From NCBI GenBank assembly GCA_011799875.1, contig CM022298.1:52820109-52884108 (forward strand): a stretch of 64,000 bases of DNA, written 5' to 3'. A program made the position numbers and the translations under genes. Under the pieces are notes generated by a model, which made no database searches, was not told where the DNA came from, and saw nothing but the letters and a program-made list of their open reading frames with translations. The DNA comes from Thinopyrum elongatum. Its lineage: Eukaryota > Streptophyta > Magnoliopsida > Poales > Poaceae. Numbering within the stretch: position 1 is the first letter of the stretch; every line of letters begins with the position of its first letter. This document shows positions 47,030 to 57,687 of this stretch, piece by piece.

Positions 47030-49363
47030 TCAAGCAATGTCCTGCTTCATTCTAGACCACCAGTACCTTTGTCGAAGATCACGATACATTTTGGTGCTAT
47101 CCGGATGAATAGACAGCGGGGTATCATGGGCCTCCTTCATGACTTTGTCAGTCATGAGTTCGAAGCGAGGTACCACAATGCGGTTTCTGAAATACAAGGT
47201 TCCATCTTCAGACAGCGAGAAATCCCTGTACTTTTCATGGTGAAGATTTTCCTTCATAAGATCAACTTCAGCATCTTTAGCTTGCGCGTTCTTAACAGCT
47301 TTCTCAAGATCTGGTTGTATCACAAGGTTATTAAGAGAGCCCTGTGGAACAATACGCAGATTCAGCTTGCACAGTTCTTCAAAAAGACGAGGTTGAGCTC
47401 GCCTAACCATGAGGTTGTCGCAATAGGACTTGCGGCTTAAGGCATCGGCCATCACGTTAGCCTTGCCAGGGGTATAGGAAATACCCAAATCATAGTCCGC
47501 AATGGCCTCCATCCATCTTTGCTGACGGAGGTTTAGAGATGGCTGAGTGAACAAGTACTTCAGACTTTTATGATCGGTGTAGATCTCGCAACGATTACCG
47601 AGAAGGTAATGTCGCCACAACTGCAGTGCATAGATGACAGCAGCTAGTTCTAGATCATGTATCAGATAATTCTCTTCATGTGGGCGCAACTGACGAGAGC
47701 CATAAGCAATCACTTTACGTTCTTGCATTAGGATACAGCCTAATCCTTCACGGGATGCGTCACAATAAATCACGAAGTCTTTGCGTGAATCTGGTGGAGC
47801 AAGTACTGGGGCAGATGTTAGCTTGTCTTTGAGTGTTTGAAAACTTTCCTGACATTTGTCTGTCCATTCAAACTTAACTCCCTTGTGAAGCAGATCAGTC
47901 AAAGGCTTAGCAATCTTGGAAAAATTCTCGACAAAACGACGGCAATAACTTGCAAGGCCGAGAAAGCTTCTCACTTGCTTGACGTTCTTCGGAGGGGTCC
48001 AGTCAAGAATAGCCTGAACTCGTTCTGGGTTAACAGCGATGCCATCCTTGGAAATCACATGACCAAGGTAAGTTACTTCAGAAAGCCAGAATTCACATTT
48101 GGAGTATTTGGCATACAACTGGTGTTCTCGGAGCCTTTCCAGTACAAGACGAAGGTGTTCAGCGTGTTCTTCTTTATTCTTCGAATAAACCAGAATATCA
48201 TCCAGATATACCACGACAAATTTATCGAGATAATCCATAAAGATGTAATTCATCAGACGGGAGAATGTGGCTGGAGCATTTGTTAAACCAAATGACATGA
48301 CAGTGTACTCATAAGAGCCATAGCGAGTAACAAATGCAGTCTTGGGAATATCCTCTTCACGAACATGGATCTGGTGGTATCCCAATCTCAAATCAAGCTT
48401 AGAGAATACTGAGGAACCAGCAAGTTGATCATATAAATCATTGATCCGAGGAAGCGGATATTTATTCTGAATTGTGGCTTGGTTAATGGGCCGATAATCC
48501 TGAACCAATCGGTTAGTTCCATCCTTCTTCTTAACGAAGAGTGAAGGTGCTCCCCAAGTAGAGGAACTGGGGCGGATGAAACATTTCTTAAGTGACGTGT
48601 CGATTTCTTCCTTAACCTCGAGAAGATGATGCTGAGGCATCTTATAAGGACGCTTCGCAATAGGAGTACTGCCTGGTTTCAAGTCGATGACAAACTCGAC
48701 AGCTCTAGCAGGGGGTATTCCTGGAAGTTCTTCTGGAAATACATCTTGAAAATCACGAACCACTGGAATGTTCTCGATGCCTTCAAGAGGTGAACCATTC
48801 AATGCATTCAGAATATATATCTGAGCTTCGGCGTCCTGAGCTATTTGGGCTGAGTATTTGACTGTCTGGCCAGAAGGGTGTGTGAGGCGGACTGTTTCAG
48901 TGGCACAGTCAATCAAAGCTTTATGAGGCTTCAACCAGTCCATACCCAGAATAACGTCTATGTTGGAGGTCTTGAGAGCAATGAGAGAAACGGGGAACAT
49001 CAATCCTCCAATCACAATGTGGTTACCGTGGCTTACCATGGTAGTTTGCCAATTAGCCCCGGGTGACTGGATTACTAACGGGGTGGACATCTCCTCGAAA
49101 GGTATATCATGGCTTCGCGCAAAACTTTTGGACATGAAGGAGTGCGATGCTCCAGAATCAAAGAGGACTGAAGCTGGGATTGAATTCACTAGAAGGGTGC
49201 CCATCACAATTTTGGGGTCCTGTCGAGCTTCTTCCATGTTGACTTGGTTGACATGGACCCGAACTATAGCAGACGGCCTGGCATTACAGTTTCTGAGACG
49301 ACGGTTCCGACAGCTTTTCTTGCGACCAATAGGAGGACGTGGTGCGTCCTGATGAAAAGCCAT
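47030..49363 (-). pseudogene. Protease, reverse transcriptase and RNase H of the chromovirus
   Basis: 777 open codons (counted from 49363). Protease: [13 protein letters not shown] with Asp at about residue 69. Reverse transcriptase: [18 protein letters not shown], then [13 protein letters not shown] with the catalytic Asp pair at about 385. RNase [18 protein letters not shown] at about 528, [13 protein letters not shown] and MADALSRK. The start of the integrase zinc region follows ([20 protein letters not shown]). The frame ends at a TGA at 47030. Upstream, the same frame is separated from gag by a TAG at 49394-49396, and no CCHC zinc knuckle is visible at the gag-protease border, so a small deletion there is likely. 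Confidence 0.9.
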
Positions 49364-49393
49364 AGCATCAGGCAGTCCATCATGAACCGTTAG

Positions 49394-50221
49394 CTATCTC
49401 GGCGGTAAAGGCAGACGAGGTGCAACATATGACAGCCTTGGTGTTGGAGCAGGTCGGTGATGTATATTGTGCGGGATCCACACTCGACGCTTCTGAGTAG
49501 GCTTACTCGAGGATGAGGCAGCTCCATGAGTGCGCTTGAGCGACTCCTGGCATTCAGTCAGAGCTGTTTCAATTTGAAAAGATTTGCTGACAAGCATTGC
49601 GAAGTCTGTGCAATCATGGACTGCAAGTGCAAGTTTTATGTCAGTACGGAGTCCTTCACGGAATTTATCCTGCTTGCGGGCGTCAGTGCAGACGTCATCT
49701 TCAGCATAGCGGGACAATTCAAGAAACTTCCTCTGATATTCATCCATAGTCATTGGGCCATGTGTAAGTTTGCGGAACTCCTGTTTCTTCTGGTCCATCA
49801 GACCTTGAGGAATGTACTGTGCATGAAAAGCTGACTGAAATTGCTGCCAAGTGGTTACTGTTTCAGCAGGCAACATATCCTTGTGGCCTTCCCACCATTG
49901 AGCAGCTAATCCCCTCAGGTGATACGTCGCATAGGTGACGTAACTGTCAGGGATAACATTCGCCGACTTCATCTGGAAGGCAATGTCACGGAGCCAATCA
50001 TCAGCGTCCATTGGATTAGTCGAGCTGCGAAAAGTGGACGGATTGAGGCGCATGAATTCTGGCAGAGTTATTGGAGCAGACTGTTGCTGAGCATTCTGAG
50101 TTGGGAATTGAGCCATTAGTCCGGTCATAAACTGACGGTTGAGTTCAAACTGCTGACGGTTGAGTTCGAACTGCTGCATCATTGCGGCAATATAGGGTGG
50201 AGGTGGAGGGTCGTCAGCCAT
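49394..50221 (-). CDS. Gag of the chromovirus (ends early)
   Basis: 275 codons from MADDPPPPPYIAAMMQQFEL. Residues about 50-210 form the retrotransposon gag domain (NPSTFRSSTNPMDADDWLRD, GLAAQWWEGHKDMLP, QYIPQGLMDQKKQEFRKLTH, YAEDDVCTDARKQDKF). A repeated QQFELNRQQFELNRQ lies near the N-terminus. The stop at 49394 falls where the frame should continue into a zinc knuckle and the protease; pol is in the same frame. Confidence 0.85.
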   Translation of the reverse strand: MADDPPPPPYIAAMMQQFELNRQQFELNRQFMTGLMAQFPTQNAQQQSAPITLPEFMRLNPSTFRSSTNPMDADDWLRDIAFQMKSANVIPDSYVTYATYHLRGLAAQWWEGHKDMLPAETVTTWQQFQSAFHAQYIPQGLMDQKKQEFRKLTHGPMTMDEYQRKFLELSRYAEDDVCTDARKQDKFREGLRTDIKLALAVHDCTDFAMLVSKSFQIETALTECQESLKRTHGAASSSSKPTQKRRVWIPHNIHHRPAPTPRLSYVAPRLPLPPR

Positions 50222-50825
50222 CCTGTCAATTCAACAGGGGCAGTTTAGCAAGTAAAACTGCAGGTGTATGGAATTATTCATGAAGCAACACGGGAAAGAA
50301 CAGGAAAGGCATTAGATATATGATAGTAGTCGTTAAAGACATACCAATCCATGCACTGAGTTGGATTCAAACGGATAGTACACGCACGGGAACGCTCGCA
50401 GCTAGACAAACTAGGCGGTGCACAGGCACGCGATATGGAAGTACACAACGAGACATAGCAAAGGCTACATCAACGTCGGAGAAAACTGTGGGAGCGAGGA
50501 ATCTGCAAGTGACAACACAGGGTGCCCTCGATCAAAGGATCCTGCCAGCAGAATCTGGCCCGCAATCTTGAAGTAAGGGGAGAAATTTTCAGAACACCGG
50601 GTGGATGTGATCACGAGAACCTAATGTTGGAGTTAGTAAATTTTTAACCCGAATAGATGAGAGATCAGAGTCCCAGAGTAAAGGTCGAGGAGTAAAAGAT
50701 CCTAATACCACCCAATTGGCGACGTGGGCCTGTAAGCCACACCGCCATGTTAGTAAAACAGTTTTTGGACCACTAGACTCAACTTCGGCCAAGGAGTTGG
50801 AAAGGGGGGTTCCTACAGTCAGTCG
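50222..50825 (-). other. Leader of the chromovirus
   Basis: About 600 bp of non-coding sequence between the primer site and the gag start. Nothing else is recognised. Confidence 0.75.
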
Positions 50826-50840
50826 GCTCTAATACCAACT
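50826..50840 (-). other. Primer-binding site of the chromovirus, initiator tRNA-Met type
   Basis: The minus strand reads AGTTGGTATTAGAGC directly after the LTR end CACA. It matches the initiator tRNA-Met site with one difference in the core. Confidence 0.8.
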
Positions 50841-53131
50841 TGTGACGCCCCCGGCCCGATCGTGCACTAATCATACACGCAAATGCACACGATCAAATGC
50901 AAGCATGAGAAAATAGAATGGGCGATATCGGGATGATCAAAGGGGGGGCTTGCCTGGTTGCTCGGCGGCAAGGGCAAGGTCGTCAATGGTGTCTTCGGGC
51001 TCCGGAGCTGCGGCAGTACCGGGAACTGCGTCGGGGTCTAACGAGAGAGAAGAGGGGGAGGAAACAGTATAAATATAGAGCAAACAAGTGCTACACAATG
51101 TATGACATGACAGTAAGCAGTGCCGGGTGTGTCCTAACGTATGATTGCACGTCACCGAGGAAGTGGGAATCCATCCGGGAATGTTTTCCCGGTTCCGGAC
51201 ATTTGTCAGACAGATGACCGGAGAGGGATGGTTGCATGTTCGCTATGTTAGGGACGCGTGGCGGACGAACGGTCCGCGTATTCGGATTCGTCTCGTCATT
51301 CTGATCAACTTTCATGTACAAAGTTTTTCAATCTGAGCTACGGTTAATTTTTCTATGATTTTCCGAAGTTTTAGGCATTTTCTGAAATTACTGAAATTCT
51401 ACTAAGTCCTCAGTTTTAAACATCATTTAGCTATTTTCCAGAGGCTATAACTAGCGTTCTATTTATCCTATGAATTGGCGCCTTTTACCAATATTGATCA
51501 TTTTCCTGTGGTCTACAAGATGGTATCAATTGCATCTCTGTTAGATCCCTATAACTTGTTTATTTTCTGCTCCAAAGTTGCTATGGCAGTATATCTGTTA
51601 TTAGTTCTTCCAGTTAACAGAACATAGACTTTTGTCATTTTCATAGGAATTAATCCAGGCAACTTTTGGATTTGGTCCAATGGAAAGAATTAAACCTTGT
51701 CAAGTGTACTACCCACACATATTTATTTTAGCTATGTTAAGCTTTGTTTAGTTGCTGTTTTGAGGCTGTTTAGGGGGCTATCCAGTGCAGTTTTAGAAAA
51801 GCTAGCAGATGTTACTGTAGCAGCGCTGCACTAGCAGCAGCAGGCAGCGAGCAGGACGCGGGGCAGTGGCGGACGAGGGCGCTGCGAGGCCGATCGACGG
51901 CGGGGGAGGCCGGAGGTTGGGGGGGTGTGAGCAGAGGTGGCCTCGGCCACGCACTACACGCACACGCACACACACAAAGCACACTCACACACACCACGCT
52001 GCACACACACAGCACACTCACACACCACGGCCATGGCCTTGGCCTTGGCCAAGCCATGGCCAGTAGCAGCAGCAGCGTTGCAGCAGCAGCACTGGCAGCA
52101 GCAGCAGGGGGCATGGCCAGGGGCGAGCATGAGGCGCGGGCGCCTGTGGACGCGCACGGGCCAGTCGGGCGCGAGGCGCGGGCGCGGCCTCTGGACAGTG
52201 AGCGCGAACGGCGGCGAGCACGGCGGGTCTCGGGCGCAGCCGAAGCTTAGTGCGGGAGCGGGGCGAGCGGAGGGGACACGGCGGATGACGTCCTACGACC
52301 AGACAGAGAGGAGAGGGGAAGACGAACGCGGGGACGGGGAGCTCACTCCCGGTGTCGATGTACGCCGGTGAGGCTCGAGGAAGCCGGCGAGGAGGGGACG
52401 GGGACAAGCGACAGCGACATGGCGACGGGCGTCGGGGCGGCGTCCTCAGCGAGCGGCGACGAGCAGCAGAGGGGTGAGATGGGGGCGCGAGGAGGAGGGC
52501 TGGTGCTGCTCTTAACCTAACCCATCGACGACGCGATGCACGCCACGTGCGGCATCGAGTGAGCGTGCGGCCATGGCGCCTCTGCCTCTAGTGCGCGGCT
52601 GGAGGTGGATGAAAGGCCGACCTGTTTTGGGCCAGGCCAGCCTGTAGCTAACCCGGGCCAAGTGCACAGTGCACGTTTGCTCTTTTCTTTTATTCATTTC
52701 TCGGGTTTTTCTTTTAGCTCTCGGTCTTGCATTAATTCTTGTGCCAAATGACTTTTATAAATTACTGAGTTGTGCCAGACAAATACACTGCAATATATAG
52801 CATTGCCACAAAAAGTTTGGCACATTAATAAATAGTTTGTATTTGTTTATTATTCAAAAGGAATTTAAATAATTATTTTACCTACTGTTTTAATTACTTA
52901 GATGCATTAAAATACTTTATAAAAATGTGGTTTCAACATGACAAATATCCAGAGAATATTTGCCACACTTCGAACAATTTTGTCTTGACATTTAAAAACT
53001 TTTAAAGTTTGACTTAATTTTTAAATTGAATTTGAATCAGTTTTGAACTAACGCGAGATTAACAACAGTAATCATGATGACGTGGCATCATTAGCAGAGG
53101 GTTACTGTAGATTAACTATCCGGGCGTTACA
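50841..53131 (-). repeat. 5' LTR of the chromovirus with an internal deletion (2291 bp)
   Basis: Ends match the 3' LTR. After cacacgatca near 50895 the sequence jumps to aatgcaagcat, which lies at about 43599 in the full LTR, so about 1.85 kb are missing. Both LTR termini are retained. Confidence 0.9.
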
Positions 53132-53138
53132 GTAGATC

Positions 53139-53156
53139 TCCCCGGCAATGGCGCCA
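53139..53156 (-). other. Primer-binding site of the left unit, tRNA-Asp type
   Basis: Complement of TGGCGCCATTGCCGGGGA, one base different from the intact site at 55700-55717. The chromovirus insertion separates it from its own gag by 11.4 kb. Confidence 0.85.
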
Positions 53157-53167
53157 GAAATTCTTCC

Positions 53168-53541
53168 TGCTACTTCTAGAGCTTGCGTTGGTTTTTCCCT
53201 TGAAGAGGAAAGGGTGATGCAGCACAGTAGAGATAAGTATTTCCCTCAGTTAAGAACCAAGGTATCAATCCAGTAGGAGAAATGCGCAAGTCCCCAATAG
53301 ATGCACCTGCACAAACAATCAAACACTTGCACCCAACGCAATAAAGGGGTTGTCAATCCCTTCACGGTCACTTGCAAAGGTGAGATCTGATAGAGATAAA
53401 TAAAACTAAACAAAAGATAAAATATTTTTGGGTTTTTTTGGTTTATAGATCTGAAAATAAAAGATTGCAAAATAGTAGACCGGAAACTAAGATGATGGAA
53501 AATAGACCCGGGGGCCATAGGTTTCACTAGAAGCTTCTCTC
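53168..53541 (-). repeat. Truncated middle LTR of the compound element
   Basis: Homologous to the first ~375 bp (plus-strand view) of the outer LTRs, starting TGCTACTTCTAGAGC. Homology stops after cttctctc at 53541, and from about 53547 the sequence is homologous to interior at 39075. The rest of this LTR and part of the next interior are deleted. Confidence 0.85.
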
Positions 53542-53875
53542 TGAAAAATTAGGAAAACAGAGGCTATCTGTATAGCAATCTTGTGTAAAACATTCAGAGT
53601 TTTTCCATGCTCCAGTGAATTTAAACAATTCTGGGACTAGGCGCAAAAGTTTCTGTTTTTCAGCAGGATCAAATCAACTATCACCGTAAGCCATCCCAAA
53701 GGTCTTACTTGGCACAAACACTAATTAAAACATAAAACCACATCTAACCAGAGGCTAGATGAATTATTTATTGAAAAACAGAAGCAAAAACCAAAAACCA
53801 AAAATAAAATTGGGTTGCCTCCCAACAAGCACTATTGTTTAACGCCCTTAGCTAGGCATAAAAACACAAATAGAT
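53542..53875 (-). other. Non-coding 3' interior of the right unit
   Basis: Homologous to 39075-39407 of the left unit, including the sequence around 'aagccatcccaaaggtcttac'. No gene. Confidence 0.8.
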
Positions 53876-55494
53876 CTAGGTATTGTCATCTTTGGTATGC
53901 AATCCATAAGTAGCTCTCATAATAGATTCATATGGAAATTTAATTTTCTTTCTTGGAAAGTGTTCCATGCCCTTCCTTAACGAAAATTGAAATCTAATGT
54001 TTCCTTCTTTCATATCAATAATTGCACTAATCGTTCTAAGGAAAGGTCTACCAAGAATAATAGGACCACTGTTCAAAAAATCTTCCGATTCAGTGATTCA
54101 TCGTCGGATTTATCACTACTCTTGGGGTGACCGATAAGATTATGCCTTATCTTCACCGTTTATCCTTTGGGCCAATTTATCGCTACAACAAGTGATTTAT
54201 TAGGAATATACTGATATTTCGGGCGTATTCATAGCACTATATTTGCAAAAACTATGTTTATTTTCGTTTTGTGGACCTTGTTACGCTATATGTATTGTTG
54301 TCCTATTTTGTTTGTCATTATACGAGGATTCAAACATCAGTAATTAAGGTAACACTTCTGTCCAATATTGTTTTGGTGTTGAATATAGCATATTTTAGTG
54401 CTGGAAACCTGAGATTTGCACACAAAAAATGGCCGATTAATAGTCGACCGATAAAATCGATTAATCGACCGATTTCTGATTAATCTCTAATCCCCAGCTG
54501 ACCGAGATGCTAACGATAAGCGATATCCTCAACATTGAATAGGACATGTAGGATTGCAATCTATATCAAGAACAATGAAATCTACGGGCACATAATTCCT
54601 ATTTGCAACAATAAGAACATCATTAATCCTTCCCATAGGTTTCTTAATAGTGGAATCTGCAAGATGCAAATTTAAAGAATAATCATCAAATTCACGGAAA
54701 CCTAACACATCACATAAAGTTTTTGGAATCATGGAAGCGCTAGCACCCAAATCACACAAAGCATGTCACTCATAATCTTTAACCTTAATCTTAATAGTAG
54801 GTTCCCACTCATCATAAAATTTTCTAGGGATAGAAACTTCCAATTCGAGCTTTTCTTCAAAAGATTGCATCATAGCATCAACGATATGTTTTGTAAAAGC
54901 TTTGTTTTGATTATAAGCATGAGGAGAATTCAACATGGATTGCAACAAGGAAATACTATCTATTAAAGAACAATTATCATAATTAAATTCCTTGAAATCC
55001 AAAAGAGTGGGTTCATTGCTACTTAAAGTTTTGACCTCTCCAATCCCACTTTTATCAATTTTTGCATCAAGATCTAAAAACTCCGAATCATTGGGACGCC
55101 TTTTAACTAAAGTTGACTCATCTCCAGTCCCATCTTTATCAAGATTTATATTGGAAAACAAAGATTCAATAGGAGTCACATCAATCACTTTAAGATCTTC
55201 ATCATTATTTAAAGACTCTAGTTTAGTGGCCATCTTATTTACTAAGGTAGCTTGCTTATCAGAAATTTGGCCAACTAAATTTTCAAGGTGAGCGAACTGA
55301 GATTTCAAACCATAAAATTCCTTAGACATATCATCGAGCTCTTTATTCATGTACTCCATAAAACTTTTCTGCTCCTTAGGCCCATTTCTAAATAAATTAT
55401 TATGCTCAAATTGCAAAGATATGAAGCTCCTAACATTACTTTTGATTTCTTCTAACCTCTTATAGTAAGGATCAGAATTCTTAGGCTGAGCCAT
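53876..55494 (-). pseudogene. Coiled-coil/protease protein of the compound element, right unit
   Basis: Starts MAQPKNSDPYYKRLEEIKSN at 55494. The first ~120 residues are a charged coiled coil (HNNLFRNGPKEQKSFMEYMN, HLENLVGQISDKQATLVNKM) with no gag capsid domain, unlike the left unit. From NNDEDLKVIDVTPIESLFSN the protein is close to the left unit through the protease (CDLGASASMIPKTLCDV). A TGA at 54766-54768 interrupts it just before the protease active site, and a hAT MITE (54067-54537) interrupts the protease after CPI. Without the MITE and one copy of its duplication, both sides are in the same frame. Confidence 0.8.
54067..54537. mobile_element. hAT-type MITE
   Basis: 471 bp flanked by the exact 8-bp duplication AATAGGAC (54059-54066 and 54538-54545), the length typical of hAT elements. 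The termini CACTGTTCAAAAAATC and (complement) CAATGTTGAGGATATC agree at 11 of 16 positions and have the hAT start CA.TGTT. Subterminal gattaatcgaccgat words are repeated near the right end. Non-coding; inserted in the protease frame. Confidence 0.9.
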
Positions 55495-55699
55495 CGTGAC
55501 AAAGCAAGCAATCCAGCACACGAGCACACAAAAAGCAAATGAAGAACATGAACGGAAGAGGGGCAAAGAAAAGGCAAATCTTTTTGAAAATCGTTTTAGA
55601 AGTGGGGGAGAGAAAAACGAGAGGCGAATGGCGAATAATGTAATGCAAGAGATGAGAGTTTATGATGGGTACTTGGTATGTCTTGACTTCGCATAGATC
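55495..55699 (-). other. Leader of the right unit
   Basis: Non-coding leader between the primer site and the start codon, homologous to 41495-41686. Confidence 0.75.
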
Positions 55700-55717
55700 T
55701 CCCCGGCAACGGCGCCA
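55700..55717 (-). other. Primer-binding site of the compound element, tRNA-Asp
   Basis: Minus strand TGGCGCCGTTGCCGGGGA, identical to the site of the Athila element at 28636-28653, 11 bp inside the right LTR. Confidence 0.9.
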
Positions 55718-55728
55718 GAAATTCTTCC

Positions 55729-57313
55729 TGCTACTTCTTGACCTTGCGTTGGTTTTTCCCTTGAAGAGGAAAGGGTGATGCAGCAAACTAGAGATAAGTA
55801 TTTCCCTCAGTTTGAGAACCAAGGTATCAATCCAGTAGAGACAACGCACAAATCACCGAATACCTGCACAAACAATCAAACAACTTGCACCCAATGCGAT
55901 AAAGGGGTTGTCAATCCCTTCACGGTTACTTGCAAAAGTGAGATCTGATAGAGATAGATGAGAGTAAACAAATGGTAAAAGTAAATATTTTTCGTATTTT
56001 TGGTTTATAGATCGGAAAGTAAAAGATTTCAAAATAGTAGATCAAAAACTTATATGATGGAAAATAGACCCGGGGCCATAGGTTTCACTAGAGGCTTCTC
56101 TCAAGATAGCAAATAATATGGTGGGTGAACAAATTACTGCCGAGCAATTGATAGAAAAGCGCAAAGTTATGACGATATCTAAGGCAATGATCAAGAATAT
56201 AGGCATCACGTCTGTGTCAAGTAGACCGAAACGATTCTGCATCTACTACTATTACTCCACACATCGACCGACTCCTGCCTGCATCTAGAGTATTAAGTTC
56301 ATGAAGAACAGAGTAACGCATTAAGTAAGATGACATGATGTAGAGGAATAAACTCAAGCAATATGATGTAAACCCCATCTTTTTATCTTGAATGGCAATA
56401 ATACAATAAGTGCCTTGCTGCCCCTACTGTCACTGGGAAAGGACACCGCAAGATTGAACCCAAAGCTAAGCACTTCTCCCATTGCAAGAAAAACCAATCT
56501 AGTTGGCCAAACCAAACCGATAGTTCGAAGAGAATTACAAAGATACCAAATCATGCATAAAAGAATTCAGAGAAGATTAAAATAATATTCATAGATAAGC
56601 TGATCATAAATCCATAATTCATCGGATCTCGGCAAACACACCGCAAAAGAGTATTACATCGGATAGATCTCCACGAACATCGAGGAGAACATGGTATTGA
56701 GAATAAAAGAGATAGAAGAAGCCATCTAGCTACTAGCTATGGACCTGTAGGTCTGTGGTAAACTACTCAAGCTTCATCGGAAGGGCAATAGAGTTGATGT
56801 AGAAGCCCTCCGTGATCGAATCCCCCTCCGGCAGGGTGCCGGAAAAGGTCCCTAGATGGGATCTCACGGGTACAGAAGGTTGCGGCGGTGGAAAAGTGTT
56901 TTCATGGATGCCCCTGGTGGCTTGGGAATATTTGTGAATATATAGGGGAAAGAATTAGGTCAGGAGGGTCACGGGGGGCCCACAAGACAGGGGGGCGCGC
57001 CCTACCCCCTAGGCGCGCCCTCCACCCTTGTGACCGCCTCATGGCTCCTCTGACTTCATCTCCAAGTCTCTTGGGTGTCTTATGGTCCAAGAAAAATCAT
57101 CGCGAAGGTTTTATTCCGTTTGGACTCCGTTTGGTATTCCTTTTCTGCGAAACTCAAAAACAAGGAAAAAACTGGAACTGGCACTGGCCCTAGGTTAATA
57201 GGTTAGTCCTAAAAATAATATAAAATAGCATATTAATGCATATAAAACATCCAAAACAGATAATATAATAGCATGGAACAATCAAAAATTATAGATATGT
57301 TGGAGACGTATCA
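55729..57313 (-). repeat. 5' LTR of the compound Athila-like element
   Basis: 1585 bp, homologous to 24805-26396 with scattered substitutions, followed by the target duplication GATGG. The minus-strand start is TGATACGTCTCCAACATATC. A TATA-like TATATA lies at about 56939-56944. Confidence 0.93.
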
Positions 57314-57318
57314 GATGG

Positions 57319-57687
57319 AAGCCATGATGGCATAGACAAGGTTGCTTCCTCGTGGAACCTTTATGGGTAAAGCCCTCCCTGAACTCGCGCAACCGTTACC
57401 CTCCGTCAATTGAAGTCTCCATCAACATGGACATATGATAGCACCACCTATCAGAACCACGCCAAAAATCAGTGTGTCTTCATTGCGTTCGATTTCTCCT
57501 ATCCCTCCTTTACGTTCATATGCAAAGTTGTTACTTTCCGCTGCCTACTATCTAGAGCATGTGTAGGATGTTGCTTGACTTGTGTGAATTGCCTAAATTT
57601 TCCAAGAACTAAAATTGGGAAAATGATAGATTTTATTTGGTTAAGTAGTCAAATCACCTCCACAGTAGACCTACTTACGCTCCTACA
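57319..57687 (+). repeat. Old Copia-type LTR remnant, right half
   Basis: Continues 24044-24804 across the compound insertion and ends with CCTACA at 57687. No primer-binding site follows, so it is the end of a truncated or solo LTR. Confidence 0.6.

Larger units (their letters stand above)
41687..53131 (-). mobile_element. Tekay-like chromovirus (Gypsy) element
   Basis: Bounded by the exact duplication GTAGA at 41682-41686 and 53132-53136. The LTRs end TGTGACGCCC...TTACA on the plus strand. The coding region (50221-45869, minus) carries gag, protease, reverse transcriptase, RNase H, integrase and a C-terminal chromodomain, which places it among the chromoviruses; sequence style ([30 protein letters not shown]) fits the Tekay lineage. 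Four in-frame stop codons make it inactive. The two LTRs differ in length because the 5' LTR has lost about 1.85 kb. Confidence 0.92.
24805..57313 (-). mobile_element. Compound Athila-like (Sabrina-like) non-autonomous Gypsy element with nested insertions
   Basis: The outer LTRs are 24805-26396 and 55729-57313, ending TGCTAC...GTATCA on the plus strand. The 5-bp target duplication GATGG is exact at 24800-24804 and 57314-57318, so both LTRs belong to one original insertion of 32.5 kb including later insertions. Orientation is minus: the tRNA-Asp primer site lies beside the right LTR. The interior is a compound of two units, separated by a truncated middle LTR (53168-53541). Neither unit has reverse transcriptase or integrase, only gag-like and protease coding, so it depends on another element. 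The LTR sequence and non-coding 3' region look like the Sabrina family, which I cannot confirm. Confidence 0.85.
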
